A DNA stretch of 52,432 nucleotides from Caldilineaceae bacterium. GTDB lineage: Bacteria; Chloroflexota; Anaerolineae; Caldilineales; Caldilineaceae. Made by a program: the position numbers and the translations under genes. The DNA lies in contig JACKBA010000043.1 in the NCBI GenBank assembly GCA_020634815.1, forward strand, positions 1-52,432, read 5' to 3'. The notes below the pieces were generated by a model. It was not told the DNA's origin. It was given only the letters and a program-made list of their open reading frames with translations, and did not search any database. Below are positions 40,153 through 48,389 of the stretch, piece by piece. Each line of letters begins with the position of its first letter. Within the stretch, counting starts at the first letter, position 1.

Positions 40153-42186
40153 TCATGGCATATCGGGTGCTGCCGTCCATTGCACGGCGGCCAACCCAAA
40201 TCGGCTGGCTTCGTGCAGCGCTGTCGTTACGAAGCGATTTTCCCCCGAAACGACCGGAATGGCAACCTCGGCGACCGGCAGGAAGACATACGGCGGCGCG
40301 CTCACGCGGATGCGATAGTCGCCCGGCGCCACATTCCACAGACGGACGTCGCCGCGCATGTCGGAGGAGGCAATGTCGATGACGTTGTCGGCGGTGTCGA
40401 TCAACTCGACGGTGAGGGCTCCGTAGCCGACGTTGCCGGCAATCCAGCCCGCGCCGCCGGGCATGACGCGCACGAGCACCGGGTCGTGGTCGCTGGCGTG
40501 ACGCACGTCATCGACCGCCGGCGCCGCCAGCGCAGGCAACTCGGCGTTGACGCGCACCGGCATCACTTCGGCGACGCTCGCAGCCAGCGCCGGCGTCGCC
40601 AGCATGTGGTCGAGCACCTGGCTGGCGCCGTTGAAGATGTAGGTGTAGCGATCGAGCGGGCGCAGCCGATCGTAGAGATGCACCAGGTCGGGTGCGGGCT
40701 GCGTGGCCAGCGCGGCCAGCGGCGCGCTGCCGAGGTAGTCGTTGAGATCGCCCAACACCACCACCGCCGCGTTCGGGTCGGCATCGAGGCGCTCCTGCAC
40801 GATGCGCGCGACATGCTCGGCCTGCGCCAGCCGCCGCGGCGCGTTGACGCTCTCGTCGCCCGACTTGCTCTTCCAGTGGTTGTCGATGATCGTGAGCAGG
40901 TAGGGGTCGCCCCACGCGCCCGTTACCGCCAGGTCCACGACGAGCGGCGGCCGGTTGAAGAGCGGATACTGGCCCACAGGGCACGCGCCTGTATCGGGCA
41001 CGTCGTAGGTGCGCGGCGAGCAGCCCTGGCGCAGCGCGGCGTCGCGCACCTGCACGCGGTCGCTGCGCGTGAGCACGGCATTGGTCAGCGGGAAGGCGGG
41101 ATCGCCGCTCTGCGGGCCGGGCAGCGCCGTGGCCGTGTAGGCAAGGCCGAAGTCGGCGCGCAGGGCTGCCGCCAGCGCTTCGGCATCGGCGGGGCGGCCC
41201 GTCTCCTGCAGGCCGATGACCGTGCAGCCGCCAAGTTGCTCGGCGATGGTCCGGGCGCGGCGGCGCACTTCGGCGGCATAGCGCGCGTCGTCCGCAATCT
41301 GGTCGCTGCCCTGCCCCAGCCCCTTGAGATTGAAGGTGCAGAGGGTGAAGTCGCCTTCGCCCGCCGGTGCCGCCTGCGCCAACCCCACGTCGGCGGCGCC
41401 ATCGCCAGGCGTTACCGCGGCCGAGCCCGGCAGCGGGATGAACTGGTACTTGCCGAAGTTGTAGTCGAGCACGGCGGGCGCACCGCCGGCGACGCTCACG
41501 ACATCGCCGCGGCGAACATCAGGCAGCTCCGCGCCCAGCGCCCCGCTCAGATAGAGCAGGTGGTCGATCTCGGCCGGCTCGTCGAAGAAGACGCGACCGT
41601 CACTCACGTAGGGCTGGAAGCGGCGCGGCACGACGGCAATCTCGACATCGCCGCTGTCAAAGCGCTTCGTCGGGCCGTGCACCACGGCATCGAACGCCGG
41701 CAGCGTCACCAGCATCCCCTCGTAGGGCTCGTAGAGTTCCGCCGGATCCTGGCCGAAGCGCGGCAGCGGCAGCGTGACGGCCGGCACGCTCGCCCCTCCG
41801 CACGCGCTCGACGGCTCGATTTCGCGTGCGCGGGAGAGTTCGGTCTTGTCGTAGAACTCGTCGATCAGCGCGCCGCGCACCAGGACGCACGTGCCCGGCG
41901 TCACCGCGGGCCGCTGGCGCGTATAGACGTAGATGCCGTCGCTGGTCTCGCTGTTCCCGTCGCCACTGGGGTCTTGCAAGTGGAAGCCCTGCGGTCCGAC
42001 ACCCGTCACCAGGCCGACTGCGTCGACATAGCGGCCGCGCAACGGGCTGGACGCGCCGTCGCCTTGCAGCACGTAAATCGGGATCGGGTCGACGGATTGG
42101 CCGGTTGCGCCGCGCGGCAGCATGGCCAGGAGAAACGCCGGCAGCATGACCGCCAGCAGCACTCGCACATGGGATTGACTCGTCAC
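40153..42186 (-). CDS. Secreted ExeM/NucH-type nuclease
   Basis: A 677-residue exported protein. A signal peptide (about 1-30, 'LLAVMLPAFLLAMLPRG') is followed by an OB-fold nucleic-acid domain (~45-180, 'VVDAVGLVTGV..QGFHLQDP' style) and an endonuclease/exonuclease/phosphatase domain (280-575). Catalytic positions seen: Asn286 ('TFNLKGLG'), Glu328 ('IGLQETGR'), His437 ('DNHWKSK'), Asp480 and Asn482 ('LGDLNDYLG'), and Asp566-His567 ('SDHDPV'). The C-terminal ~100 residues are a beta-rich SdrD-B-like region. It would degrade extracellular DNA for nutrient supply or biofilm remodelling. Start ATG 42186 has no strong ribosome site. Confidence 0.9.
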   Translation of the reverse strand: MTSQSHVRVLLAVMLPAFLLAMLPRGATGQSVDPIPIYVLQGDGASSPLRGRYVDAVGLVTGVGPQGFHLQDPSGDGNSETSDGIYVYTRQRPAVTPGTCVLVRGALIDEFYDKTELSRAREIEPSSACGGASVPAVTLPLPRFGQDPAELYEPYEGMLVTLPAFDAVVHGPTKRFDSGDVEIAVVPRRFQPYVSDGRVFFDEPAEIDHLLYLSGALGAELPDVRRGDVVSVAGGAPAVLDYNFGKYQFIPLPGSAAVTPGDGAADVGLAQAAPAGEGDFTLCTFNLKGLGQGSDQIADDARYAAEVRRRARTIAEQLGGCTVIGLQETGRPADAEALAAALRADFGLAYTATALPGPQSGDPAFPLTNAVLTRSDRVQVRDAALRQGCSPRTYDVPDTGACPVGQYPLFNRPPLVVDLAVTGAWGDPYLLTIIDNHWKSKSGDESVNAPRRLAQAEHVARIVQERLDADPNAAVVVLGDLNDYLGSAPLAALATQPAPDLVHLYDRLRPLDRYTYIFNGASQVLDHMLATPALAASVAEVMPVRVNAELPALAAPAVDDVRHASDHDPVLVRVMPGGAGWIAGNVGYGALTVELIDTADNVIDIASSDMRGDVRLWNVAPGDYRIRVSAPPYVFLPVAEVAIPVVSGENRFVTTALHEASRFGLAAVQWTAAPDMP

Positions 42187-42281
42187 ACTGTTCCGCCTGT
42201 TTCGGGATTGTCTGCGTGTTCCGTCATTCTACTGTGCGCTGCCATGCAAGACAAACCACCTCTGCGCGAGCAGGAGAATTT

Positions 42282-42379
42282 GCGAGGGGTGAGGGGTGAG
42301 GGGTGAGGGGTGAGGGGTGAGGGGTGAGGGGTGAGGAAGAATTGTCAATGGGTAATGGTCAACGGTCAATTGTCAATGG
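42282..42379. repeat. GGGGTGA run and AATTGTCAATGG unit
   Basis: 42282-42337 is a 7-base period run of GAGGGGT, about eight copies. 42339-42379 reads 'AATTGTCAATGGGTAATGGT' and 'CAACGGTCAATTGTCAATGG', also found at 16489-16524. The two types of run occur side by side at both sites, so they travel together. Confidence 0.65.
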
Positions 42380-42416
42380 AGGAGCGGCGAGGAAGCACCA
42401 CTCAGCACGTTTGACG

Positions 42417-42606
42417 CTTGGCGCTTGACGCTAGACTCATCACGCACCACACATCACGCATCACGCATTACGCATCACGCTTGGCGCTTGACGCTAGACT
42501 CATCACGCACCACACATCACGCATCACGCATTACGCATCACGTTTGACGTTTGACGCTTGACTCATCACGCATCACTCATCACGCATCACGCATTACGCA
42601 TCACGT
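42417..42606. repeat. Repeat family E, three direct units
   Basis: Units of about 60 bases begin TTGACGCTAGACTCATCACG and end with 'ATCACGCATTACGCATCACG'. The first two are nearly identical; the third diverges. A related run in inverted arrangement is at 47226-47392. It fills the upstream region of the subtilase gene. Confidence 0.7.
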
Positions 42607-42738
42607 TTGCCATCATCCACGGCGCCCCACCGGCACGGCCGCGCCACCGGACCCGCGGGACGCCGGCACACGTTTTCACAGTAGCGTCTGTGATATGATC
42701 CCGACAGGGATGATCAAAATGCGTAGTTGAGGGAACAG

Positions 42739-45700
42739 ATGAGTCGAGTCACGAACTTTCGCCTGGGAAGCATTGCCGCAGTGCTCCTGCTGCTTGCCAC
42801 GAGCCTGCTGAATCCGCCGGCCGCACGGGCCCAGGAGGATGCGGCGGGAGCGCCGGCGAGCTACATGCTGGAACTGGCGGCGCCACCGGCGGCCGCCGTC
42901 TATGCCGGGCTGACGAGCGGCGACCAGGTGAACGCAGCGGCCGCCACGGCCGCGACGCAGCGCCATCTCGCCGCCATCGACGCGGCACAGCAGGCCACGA
43001 CGGCGCTCCTGGCCCAGCACGGCGTGCCGGTGCTCTACCGCACGCAGCGCGTCTACAACGGCATCGCCGTGCGTGCGCGGCCCGAACAGATCGCCGAACT
43101 GGCTGCCCTGCCCGGCGTTGCGGCCATCCGCCGCATCATCCCGGCGCAGCCCGACAACGCAACGAGTGTGCCCTATCTCGACGCGCCACTGCTGTGGGAA
43201 GGGCTGGACGGTGCGACGCCCGCGCGCGGCGAAGGCATGCGCATCGCCGTCATCGATACGGGCATCGACTATCTGCATGCCGACTTTGGCGGACCGGCCA
43301 CCGGCGCGGCCTATGCCGCCAACGACCCCACCATCATCGGCGACGTGCCCGGCTTTCCCGGCATCAAGATTGCGGGTGGCTACGACTTCGCCGGCGACCG
43401 CTACAACGCCGACCCCGACGCGCGCGCCTACAACCCCATTCCGCAGCCCGACCCGGACCCCATGGATTGCTACGGCCACGGCACGCATGTGGCGGGGACG
43501 GCCGCCGGCTTCGGCGTGACGGGCGATTCGGCAGCGTACAACGGCCCCTACAGCGCGTCGGCCAACCTGGGTGCGCTGCGCATTGGCCCCGGCGTCGCCC
43601 CGCTGGCCGAACTCTACGCGCTCAAGATCTTCGGCTGCGCGGGCAGCTCGGACCTGGTGCCGCTGGCCATGGAGTGGGCCGTAGACCCCGACGGCGACGG
43701 CGACTTCGCCGACCGCGTCGACGTCATCAACCTGTCGCTGGGGTCACCCTACGGCGAACTCTACGACCCGACCACGATTGCGGCCGACAATGCGGCGCAA
43801 CTTGGCGTCATCGTCGTGGCATCGGCCGGCAACTCGGGCGACGACTTCTTCGTCGTGGGCAGCCCGTCCAACGCCGATCGCGCCATCAGCGTTGCGGCCA
43901 TCCAGCACGGACAGGTGACGCTGGCCGACGGCGAAATGCAGCGCGTGGAGTATGCCGCCGGCTTCTCCTCGCGCGGCCCGCGTGCCGGCGATACCGGGCT
44001 CAAGCCGGACCTGGCCGCGCCGGGCGTGGGCATCGTCTCGGCGTCCAGCCTCTCCGGCAGCGGCGCACGCACGCTTTCCGGCACCTCCATGGCCGCACCG
44101 CACGTCGCCGGCGTCATGGCGCTACTGCGCGAGCTCCACCCGGATTGGACGGTCGAGGAATTGAAGGCGCTGGCCATGAACACGGCCTACCCGCTGGTGC
44201 GCGCCGGTCAGGAGCTGACCTCGACGCTCTACGCGCCGGGGCGGGTCGGCGCGGGCCGCATCGACCCGCTGATGGCGGTGAAGAGCGATAGCGTCGCCTA
44301 CAACGCACAGGTACCCGGCCGCGTTTCATTGCCCTTTGGCGCGCTGGATGTCCTCGATTCCTTCACGGCGGCGCAGAATGTGCGCATCGCCAACAAGGGC
44401 ACCATGACGCGCACCTTCGAGGCAAGCTACTATGCCGTGACCGACCTGGCCGGCGTGACGGTGACGGTGCCGGCCGCGCCGATCGTGCTGCCCGCGGCCA
44501 CACAGAGCGATATCCCGGTGCTGCTGGCGGTGAACGCCGGCGAATTGCGACGCCAGCCCGACCCGGCGCTGGGTGTCTATCCCGTTTACGGGCGCCACTG
44601 GCTTGACGAGGAGAGCGGCCACGTGCTGCTGTGGCCGCAGGGGACAAACTGGCAGGCGACGCTCACCGGGGACAGCGCAGTCCCGGCAGCAACATCGGGC
44701 GCAAGCGGCAGTGCGGCCTTCGGCTACTCCCCGGCCGCTGCCCAGCTTGCCTATACGGTGACGATCACCGACATTGCGCCGGCAGGCGTGCTGACCATCA
44801 CCCTCGGTGCGGGCCGGCCCGGCGACGAACTCGCCCCGCTCTACACGCTCTACAGCGCGGCGGACGGTCCCCTGCCGGCGACGATTAGCGGGACGGTGAC
44901 ATTCGACCCGGCGCACGAGTTGCTGCTGGCGGCCGGCGGGCTTGCCGTCAACGTGGCCACGGCAGCCTGGCCGGCGGGCGAAGTGCGCGGCCAGCTTGAC
45001 GTGCAGACGCCCGTGCTGCACTTGCCGCTGCACGCCGCGCCGCGGGCCGTCTCCGCCATGCATGCCGACCGGCAGCGCATCGACTTCGGCAGCGATGCCG
45101 CGACGACGCCCACCTTTGCGTTGACCGGCCAGCCGCTGGCGCCCGGCACGGCGCCCACACCGACCGTGGCGCTGGCGAGTCTCTTCCAACTGGAGTGGCA
45201 GAGCGCCAACACGCGGCCGCCGGGCCTGCCGGAAAAGGTGCCCGATACCTTTGACAGCGCCGACATCAGCCATGTCGGGATCGCGACAGACCTTCCTTCC
45301 GAGTCATTTGCGTCGGCCATGCTTTATTTCGCCATCGCCACACACGCGCCGTGGTCGTCGCCCAACACGGTGCGCTTCGACATCTACCTCGATGTGAACG
45401 GCGACGGCATCGACGACTATCGCCTCTTCAACAGCAACCGCGACGGCTATCTCAATGAGTTCCTCGGCAGCGACAGCTTTGTAGCGGCGCTGAAGAATCT
45501 GCGCACGGGCATGGTGCTGGCGCTGGAACCGATCAATGCGCTGCCCGTTGCCGAAGGCGACAGCCGCCCCTACCTGAGCCGCGTCCTCGTGCTGCCCGTG
45601 CGCGTGGAGGCGCTGCAACTTCCCCCCATGCAGACGACGATCGCCTATCGCATCGAGAGTTATCATCTCTACCTGGGCGACCAGCCGGCGCAGATCATCG

Positions 45701-45957
45701 ATGAACTCGGCACGCGACACCTAGACCTGGCACACCCGGCGCTGGATCTGCTCGACGGCAAGGCCGGTGCGCCGACGGTCGCGGATCAACCGGGGCGCAC
45801 CTTCTCGGCAGAACTCGATTTGCTGGGGTATGGGACGGCGCGGCCGGGCGGGGTGCTCATCCTGCACCATCACAACGCGCCCGAGGCGCAGGTCGACGTG
45901 GTGGCACTCGACTATCGCTGGCCCGCGACGCTGTACCTGCCGCAGCTCGTCCGTTGA
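42739..45957 (+). CDS. Secreted subtilisin-like protease (S8) with CHRD domain
   Basis: A 1,072-residue exported protease. Signal peptide 1-31 ('SIAAVLLLLATSLLNPP' then ARAQ). Inhibitor-like propeptide (~40-135). S8 catalytic domain with Asp173 ('VIDTGIDY'), His247 ('GHGTHVAGT') and Ser450 ('GTSMAAPHVAG'). After a Fn3-like region, a CHRD domain lies at about 638-752 ('WQATLTGDSAVPA' to 'WPAGEVRGQL'). The C-terminal ~300 residues are beta-rich and include a possible Ca-binding loop 'IYLDVNGDGIDDYRL' around 885. It probably digests extracellular protein. Start ATG 42739 follows GAGGGAAC. Its upstream gap is full of repeats. Confidence 0.92.
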   Translation: MSRVTNFRLGSIAAVLLLLATSLLNPPAARAQEDAAGAPASYMLELAAPPAAAVYAGLTSGDQVNAAAATAATQRHLAAIDAAQQATTALLAQHGVPVLYRTQRVYNGIAVRARPEQIAELAALPGVAAIRRIIPAQPDNATSVPYLDAPLLWEGLDGATPARGEGMRIAVIDTGIDYLHADFGGPATGAAYAANDPTIIGDVPGFPGIKIAGGYDFAGDRYNADPDARAYNPIPQPDPDPMDCYGHGTHVAGTAAGFGVTGDSAAYNGPYSASANLGALRIGPGVAPLAELYALKIFGCAGSSDLVPLAMEWAVDPDGDGDFADRVDVINLSLGSPYGELYDPTTIAADNAAQLGVIVVASAGNSGDDFFVVGSPSNADRAISVAAIQHGQVTLADGEMQRVEYAAGFSSRGPRAGDTGLKPDLAAPGVGIVSASSLSGSGARTLSGTSMAAPHVAGVMALLRELHPDWTVEELKALAMNTAYPLVRAGQELTSTLYAPGRVGAGRIDPLMAVKSDSVAYNAQVPGRVSLPFGALDVLDSFTAAQNVRIANKGTMTRTFEASYYAVTDLAGVTVTVPAAPIVLPAATQSDIPVLLAVNAGELRRQPDPALGVYPVYGRHWLDEESGHVLLWPQGTNWQATLTGDSAVPAATSGASGSAAFGYSPAAAQLAYTVTITDIAPAGVLTITLGAGRPGDELAPLYTLYSAADGPLPATISGTVTFDPAHELLLAAGGLAVNVATAAWPAGEVRGQLDVQTPVLHLPLHAAPRAVSAMHADRQRIDFGSDAATTPTFALTGQPLAPGTAPTPTVALASLFQLEWQSANTRPPGLPEKVPDTFDSADISHVGIATDLPSESFASAMLYFAIATHAPWSSPNTVRFDIYLDVNGDGIDDYRLFNSNRDGYLNEFLGSDSFVAALKNLRTGMVLALEPINALPVAEGDSRPYLSRVLVLPVRVEALQLPPMQTTIAYRIESYHLYLGDQPAQIIDELGTRHLDLAHPALDLLDGKAGAPTVADQPGRTFSAELDLLGYGTARPGGVLILHHHNAPEAQVDVVALDYRWPATLYLPQLVR

Positions 45958-45973
45958 GCCGGGGGTGAGCGTT

Positions 45974-46200
45974 TGAAACCCCGCCGCAAAGACGCAAAGT
46001 GCACGAAGGGGCACGAAGAAATCAAAGAAGGGATGGGTCTGGGACTTCTTGGTGCCGCTACGTGTCGAAGAGGCTGGATGCAAAGCCCGCTACAAAGACG
46101 CAAAGAGCACAAAGGGGCACGAAGGGAATTGTAGCAAGATGCTACCAGGCTCTTCTTGGTGCCCCTTTGTGTTCTTCGTGACTTCGTGGCAGCGTTTCTT
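45974..46200. repeat. Repeat family B, copy with two left halves
   Basis: Left half 'CGCCGCAAAGACGCAAAGTG' with 'CACGAAGGGGCACGAAGAA', again from 46091 ('CTACAAAGACGCAAAGAGCA'), then the inverse right half 'TTGGTGCCCCTTTGTGTTCT' and 'GTGACTTCGTGGC'. Lies between convergent genes and may act as a bidirectional terminator. Confidence 0.7.
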
Positions 46201-46202
46201 CC

Positions 46203-46904
46203 TCAGGCGTCGTAGAGGATGCGCCCGCAGCTTGGGCAGTAGACGGGGTCGCCCTCTTCGATGCGCGCCGAGCTGACGACGCCGGTGGGCAGCGAGACGT
46301 TGCAGGCGCCGCACGTGCCATTTTTCACGGAGGCGACGGCTACGCCGGCTTTGCGCGTGCCAAGCTGCTCGTAGAGTTCCACGGCCGGCGCGCCCAGCCG
46401 ATCGACAACCGGCTGGCGCTGCTGCTTGAGCTGGGCGTAGATACGCTTGAGCTTGTTCTCTTCCTGGGTGAGTTCTTCCTGTCCCGCCTGCCAGGTGCGC
46501 TCCACCTCGGCCAGGGCGGCCTGCTCGCGTGCCAGGCGGGCGGTGACCTCCTCGCCGCGCTGAAAGGCCGTCATCGCCGCCTCCTCGGCGCCGGCGCGCT
46601 GCCGCTTGAGCGCCTCGATGGACGCTTGCAGCGATTCCAATTCCTTGGGGTTGCGCACCGTGCCGCTCATGAGCCGCTGCTCCGCATCGTGGATGCGCTC
46701 GACCAGTTGTTCGCTGAGCAGTTCGGCATCGAGCTCGGCGGCGCGCAGGTGCTCCTGTTCGGCCTGCGTGGCCGCGGCCGCTGCCCGCGCCGCTTTGAGT
46801 TCGTCCGACTCCCCCTGCTGCTGGCGAATCTGCGCCACGCGGCGCCGCACCTTGAGCATGTTGGTGTCGAGTTTCTGGAGTTCGTAGAGCTTGGCGATAT
46901 CCAC
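46203..46904 (-). CDS. Coiled-coil protein with C4 zinc ribbon (DUF164/CdsZ type)
   Basis: A 233-residue protein. Residues 1-~175 form a long antiparallel coiled coil (dense Glu/Gln/Arg/Leu/Ala, 'NPKELESLQASIEALKRQ' at the hairpin), followed by a zinc ribbon: 'NGTCGACNVSLPTG' and 'VYCPSCGRILYD', a Cys2-Cys2 site. The family is common in bacteria; a link with translation or secretion chaperoning has been suggested, but the job is not settled. GTG 46904 start with AAAGG upstream. Convergent with the subtilase gene across a repeat. Confidence 0.85.
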   Translation of the reverse strand: MDIAKLYELQKLDTNMLKVRRRVAQIRQQQGESDELKAARAAAAATQAEQEHLRAAELDAELLSEQLVERIHDAEQRLMSGTVRNPKELESLQASIEALKRQRAGAEEAAMTAFQRGEEVTARLAREQAALAEVERTWQAGQEELTQEENKLKRIYAQLKQQRQPVVDRLGAPAVELYEQLGTRKAGVAVASVKNGTCGACNVSLPTGVVSSARIEEGDPVYCPSCGRILYDA

Positions 46905-47219
46905 GGCAGCGGCCTTTCGTGACCGGGGCTGCGCGCCGTCGGGTTGCGAGTCACCCGAGGCAGACAGCCGGGAGATTGGATTGGAAGTGCGCGGCAGGAG
47001 AGCGCCACGGATTGGATTATATCACCGGCGCAACCAGGCGAAAAGAGCGGCGGATCGCACGAATGTGCCCCGAAGCGGCGCGGTCAGCCCCGGCCTGCGT
47101 CGCCAACACTCGGGGACGCACCGGAGCACACACATCCCATCCCCAGCGATCCGCCCAAATTGGTTCGAGCGCGGCCGGCAGTGTATACTCACTCGTTATG
47201 AACGGAGGGGAACTGAACC
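46905..47219. other. Intergenic stretch, nothing recognised
   Basis: The upstream region of the zinc-ribbon protein. No gene, RNA or repeat of the known families was found. A 15-codon frame beginning at 47199 and running into the repeat is not supported as a gene. Confidence 0.5.
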
Positions 47220-47225
47220 TCTCCG

Positions 47226-47392
47226 AGGTGAAGCATGATGCGTAATGCGTGATACGTAATGCGTGATGATTGATGCGTACTGCGTGACGCATGACGTTTG
47301 ACTCGTTACGTTTGACGTTTGACTCGCGACGACTCACGCATCACGAATTACGCATTACCAATCACGCATTACGAATTACGCATTAACGACAA
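47226..47392. repeat. Repeat family E in inverted arrangement
   Basis: Left side 'GATGCGTAATGCGTGATACG', right side 'ACGCATCACGAATTACGCAT' and 'ACGCATTACGAATTACGCAT'. A middle section 'GTTTGACTCGTTACGTTTGA' links the two halves. The repeat ends 15 bases before the prepilin-like gene and could form a very large imperfect hairpin in the 5' region. Confidence 0.7.
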
Positions 47393-47406
47393 CCGGTCAT
47401 TCATTT

Positions 47407-47610
47407 ATGTCAAAATACCCATCCAACCGCGGCAGTGAGAGTTTCATGGAGTTTGCGCTCATGATCATCCTGCTCGCCATCGTCATGCTGGCCATCCTGC
47501 TGATCGTCGGCGACAGCGTGCGTGAGTTCTTCAACGACATCGGCATTCGCTGGTCGCTCTTTGGCGGCGAAGGAATCCTGCTGCCGATTCACCTGACGTG
47601 GCTGGGATGA
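47407..47610 (+). CDS. Flp/PilA-like prepilin, small
   Basis: A 67-residue protein with a type IV/Flp-like N terminus: 'RGSESFMEFALMIILLAIVM' places a processing site before E10, with Glu at mature position 5 and an aromatic at 6, as in Flp pilins (QSLVEY). The residue before the cut would be Ser rather than Gly, or the cut is one residue earlier. One hydrophobic helix (about 15-36) follows, then 'DSVREFFNDIGIRWSLFGGE'. ATG 47407, no clear ribosome site. Its stop overlaps the ComF start (ATGA). Other pilus genes are not in the window; function as pilin or pseudopilin is inferred. Confidence 0.65.
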   Translation: MSKYPSNRGSESFMEFALMIILLAIVMLAILLIVGDSVREFFNDIGIRWSLFGGEGILLPIHLTWLG

Positions 47611-48389
47611 GCACGCAGGCCATGCGCGTTGCCTCGCCTCCCGCCGGTGCGACGTCGCTGCGCAGCCGCGTGCGGACCATGCTCGCGGCCGGCGTCGACC
47701 TGCTCTTCCCGCCGGCGTGCGCCACCTGCGGCAAAGGCGGCAACCGAATCTGCCCGTCGTGCGCCCAGTTGGTGACGCCCGTACCCGATACCATCTGCAT
47801 GCAGTGCGGCCGCGTCCAGGCGACGCGGCGGGCCACCTGCCCGCAGTGCCAGGCGGCCGGGCCGTCGCCGCTGCACCGCGTGCGCGCCGCCGCCCTCCAC
47901 ACGACGCCCCTGCGCGAGTGGATTCACCTGCTCAAGTACGAAGATCGCCCGGATCTGGCGCCCGACCTGGCGCGCTATCTGGCTGCCGCGCTCGCCCTGC
48001 CCGACTGGGACGGCGTGCGCCAGAGCATTGACGCGGTCGTGCCGGTACCGCTGCACGCCCAGCGCCGCCGCGAGCGCGGCTACAACCAGTCCGAACTGCT
48101 GGCCGCCGCATTGTGCCGCCGCTCTGGTCTGGCGCTGGCGCCCGACCTGCTCGAACGGCAGAAGGAGACGCGCGCCCAGGTCGGTCTTGGCGCGCTGGAA
48201 CGGCAGGCCAACGTGGCCGGCGCATTTGCGGCGCGACCCGCCGCGGCCGGCCGCCACGTCCTGCTGATCGACGACGTCTACACGACGGGCGCCACGTTGC
48301 GTGCGTGCGCCCAGGCACTCCATGAAGCAGGGGCAACCCAAGTCTCGGCGCTGACCCTTGCCCTGCCCGACCACCACGAGGCCGCATGA
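47607..48389 (+). CDS. ComF family phosphoribosyltransferase-like protein
   Basis: A 260-residue protein. The N-terminal zinc-finger region has Cys in 'PPACATCGKGGNRICPSCAQ', then 'CMQCGRVQATRRATCPQCQA', the double-zinc-ribbon layout of ComF. The C-terminal phosphoribosyltransferase domain has the PRPP loop 'HVLLIDDVYTTGATLRACAQ' (about 220-240) and 'VPVPLHAQRRRERGYNQSEL'. ComF is needed for DNA uptake in competent bacteria, linked to single-strand handling. The start overlaps the prepilin-like gene by four bases, and its stop overlaps nrnA by four (ATGA). GTG 47598 is a less likely start. Confidence 0.9.
   Translation: MSTQAMRVASPPAGATSLRSRVRTMLAAGVDLLFPPACATCGKGGNRICPSCAQLVTPVPDTICMQCGRVQATRRATCPQCQAAGPSPLHRVRAAALHTTPLREWIHLLKYEDRPDLAPDLARYLAAALALPDWDGVRQSIDAVVPVPLHAQRRRERGYNQSELLAAALCRRSGLALAPDLLERQKETRAQVGLGALERQANVAGAFAARPAAAGRHVLLIDDVYTTGATLRACAQALHEAGATQVSALTLALPDHHEAA

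Noticed and set aside
40072..42306. Plus-strand 744-codon frame opposite the nuclease gene
   Set aside because: Arg/His/Ala-rich shadow without any motif; the minus strand encodes a complete secreted nuclease.
42417..42606. CRISPR-like direct repeats
   Set aside because: Only three degenerate units of ~60 bases with no spacers; same motif occurs inverted at 47226-47392.
46905..47219. Structured RNA (RNase P-like or tmRNA) in the gap
   Set aside because: No conserved core such as GAGGAAAGTCC or a tRNA-like end could be found on either strand.
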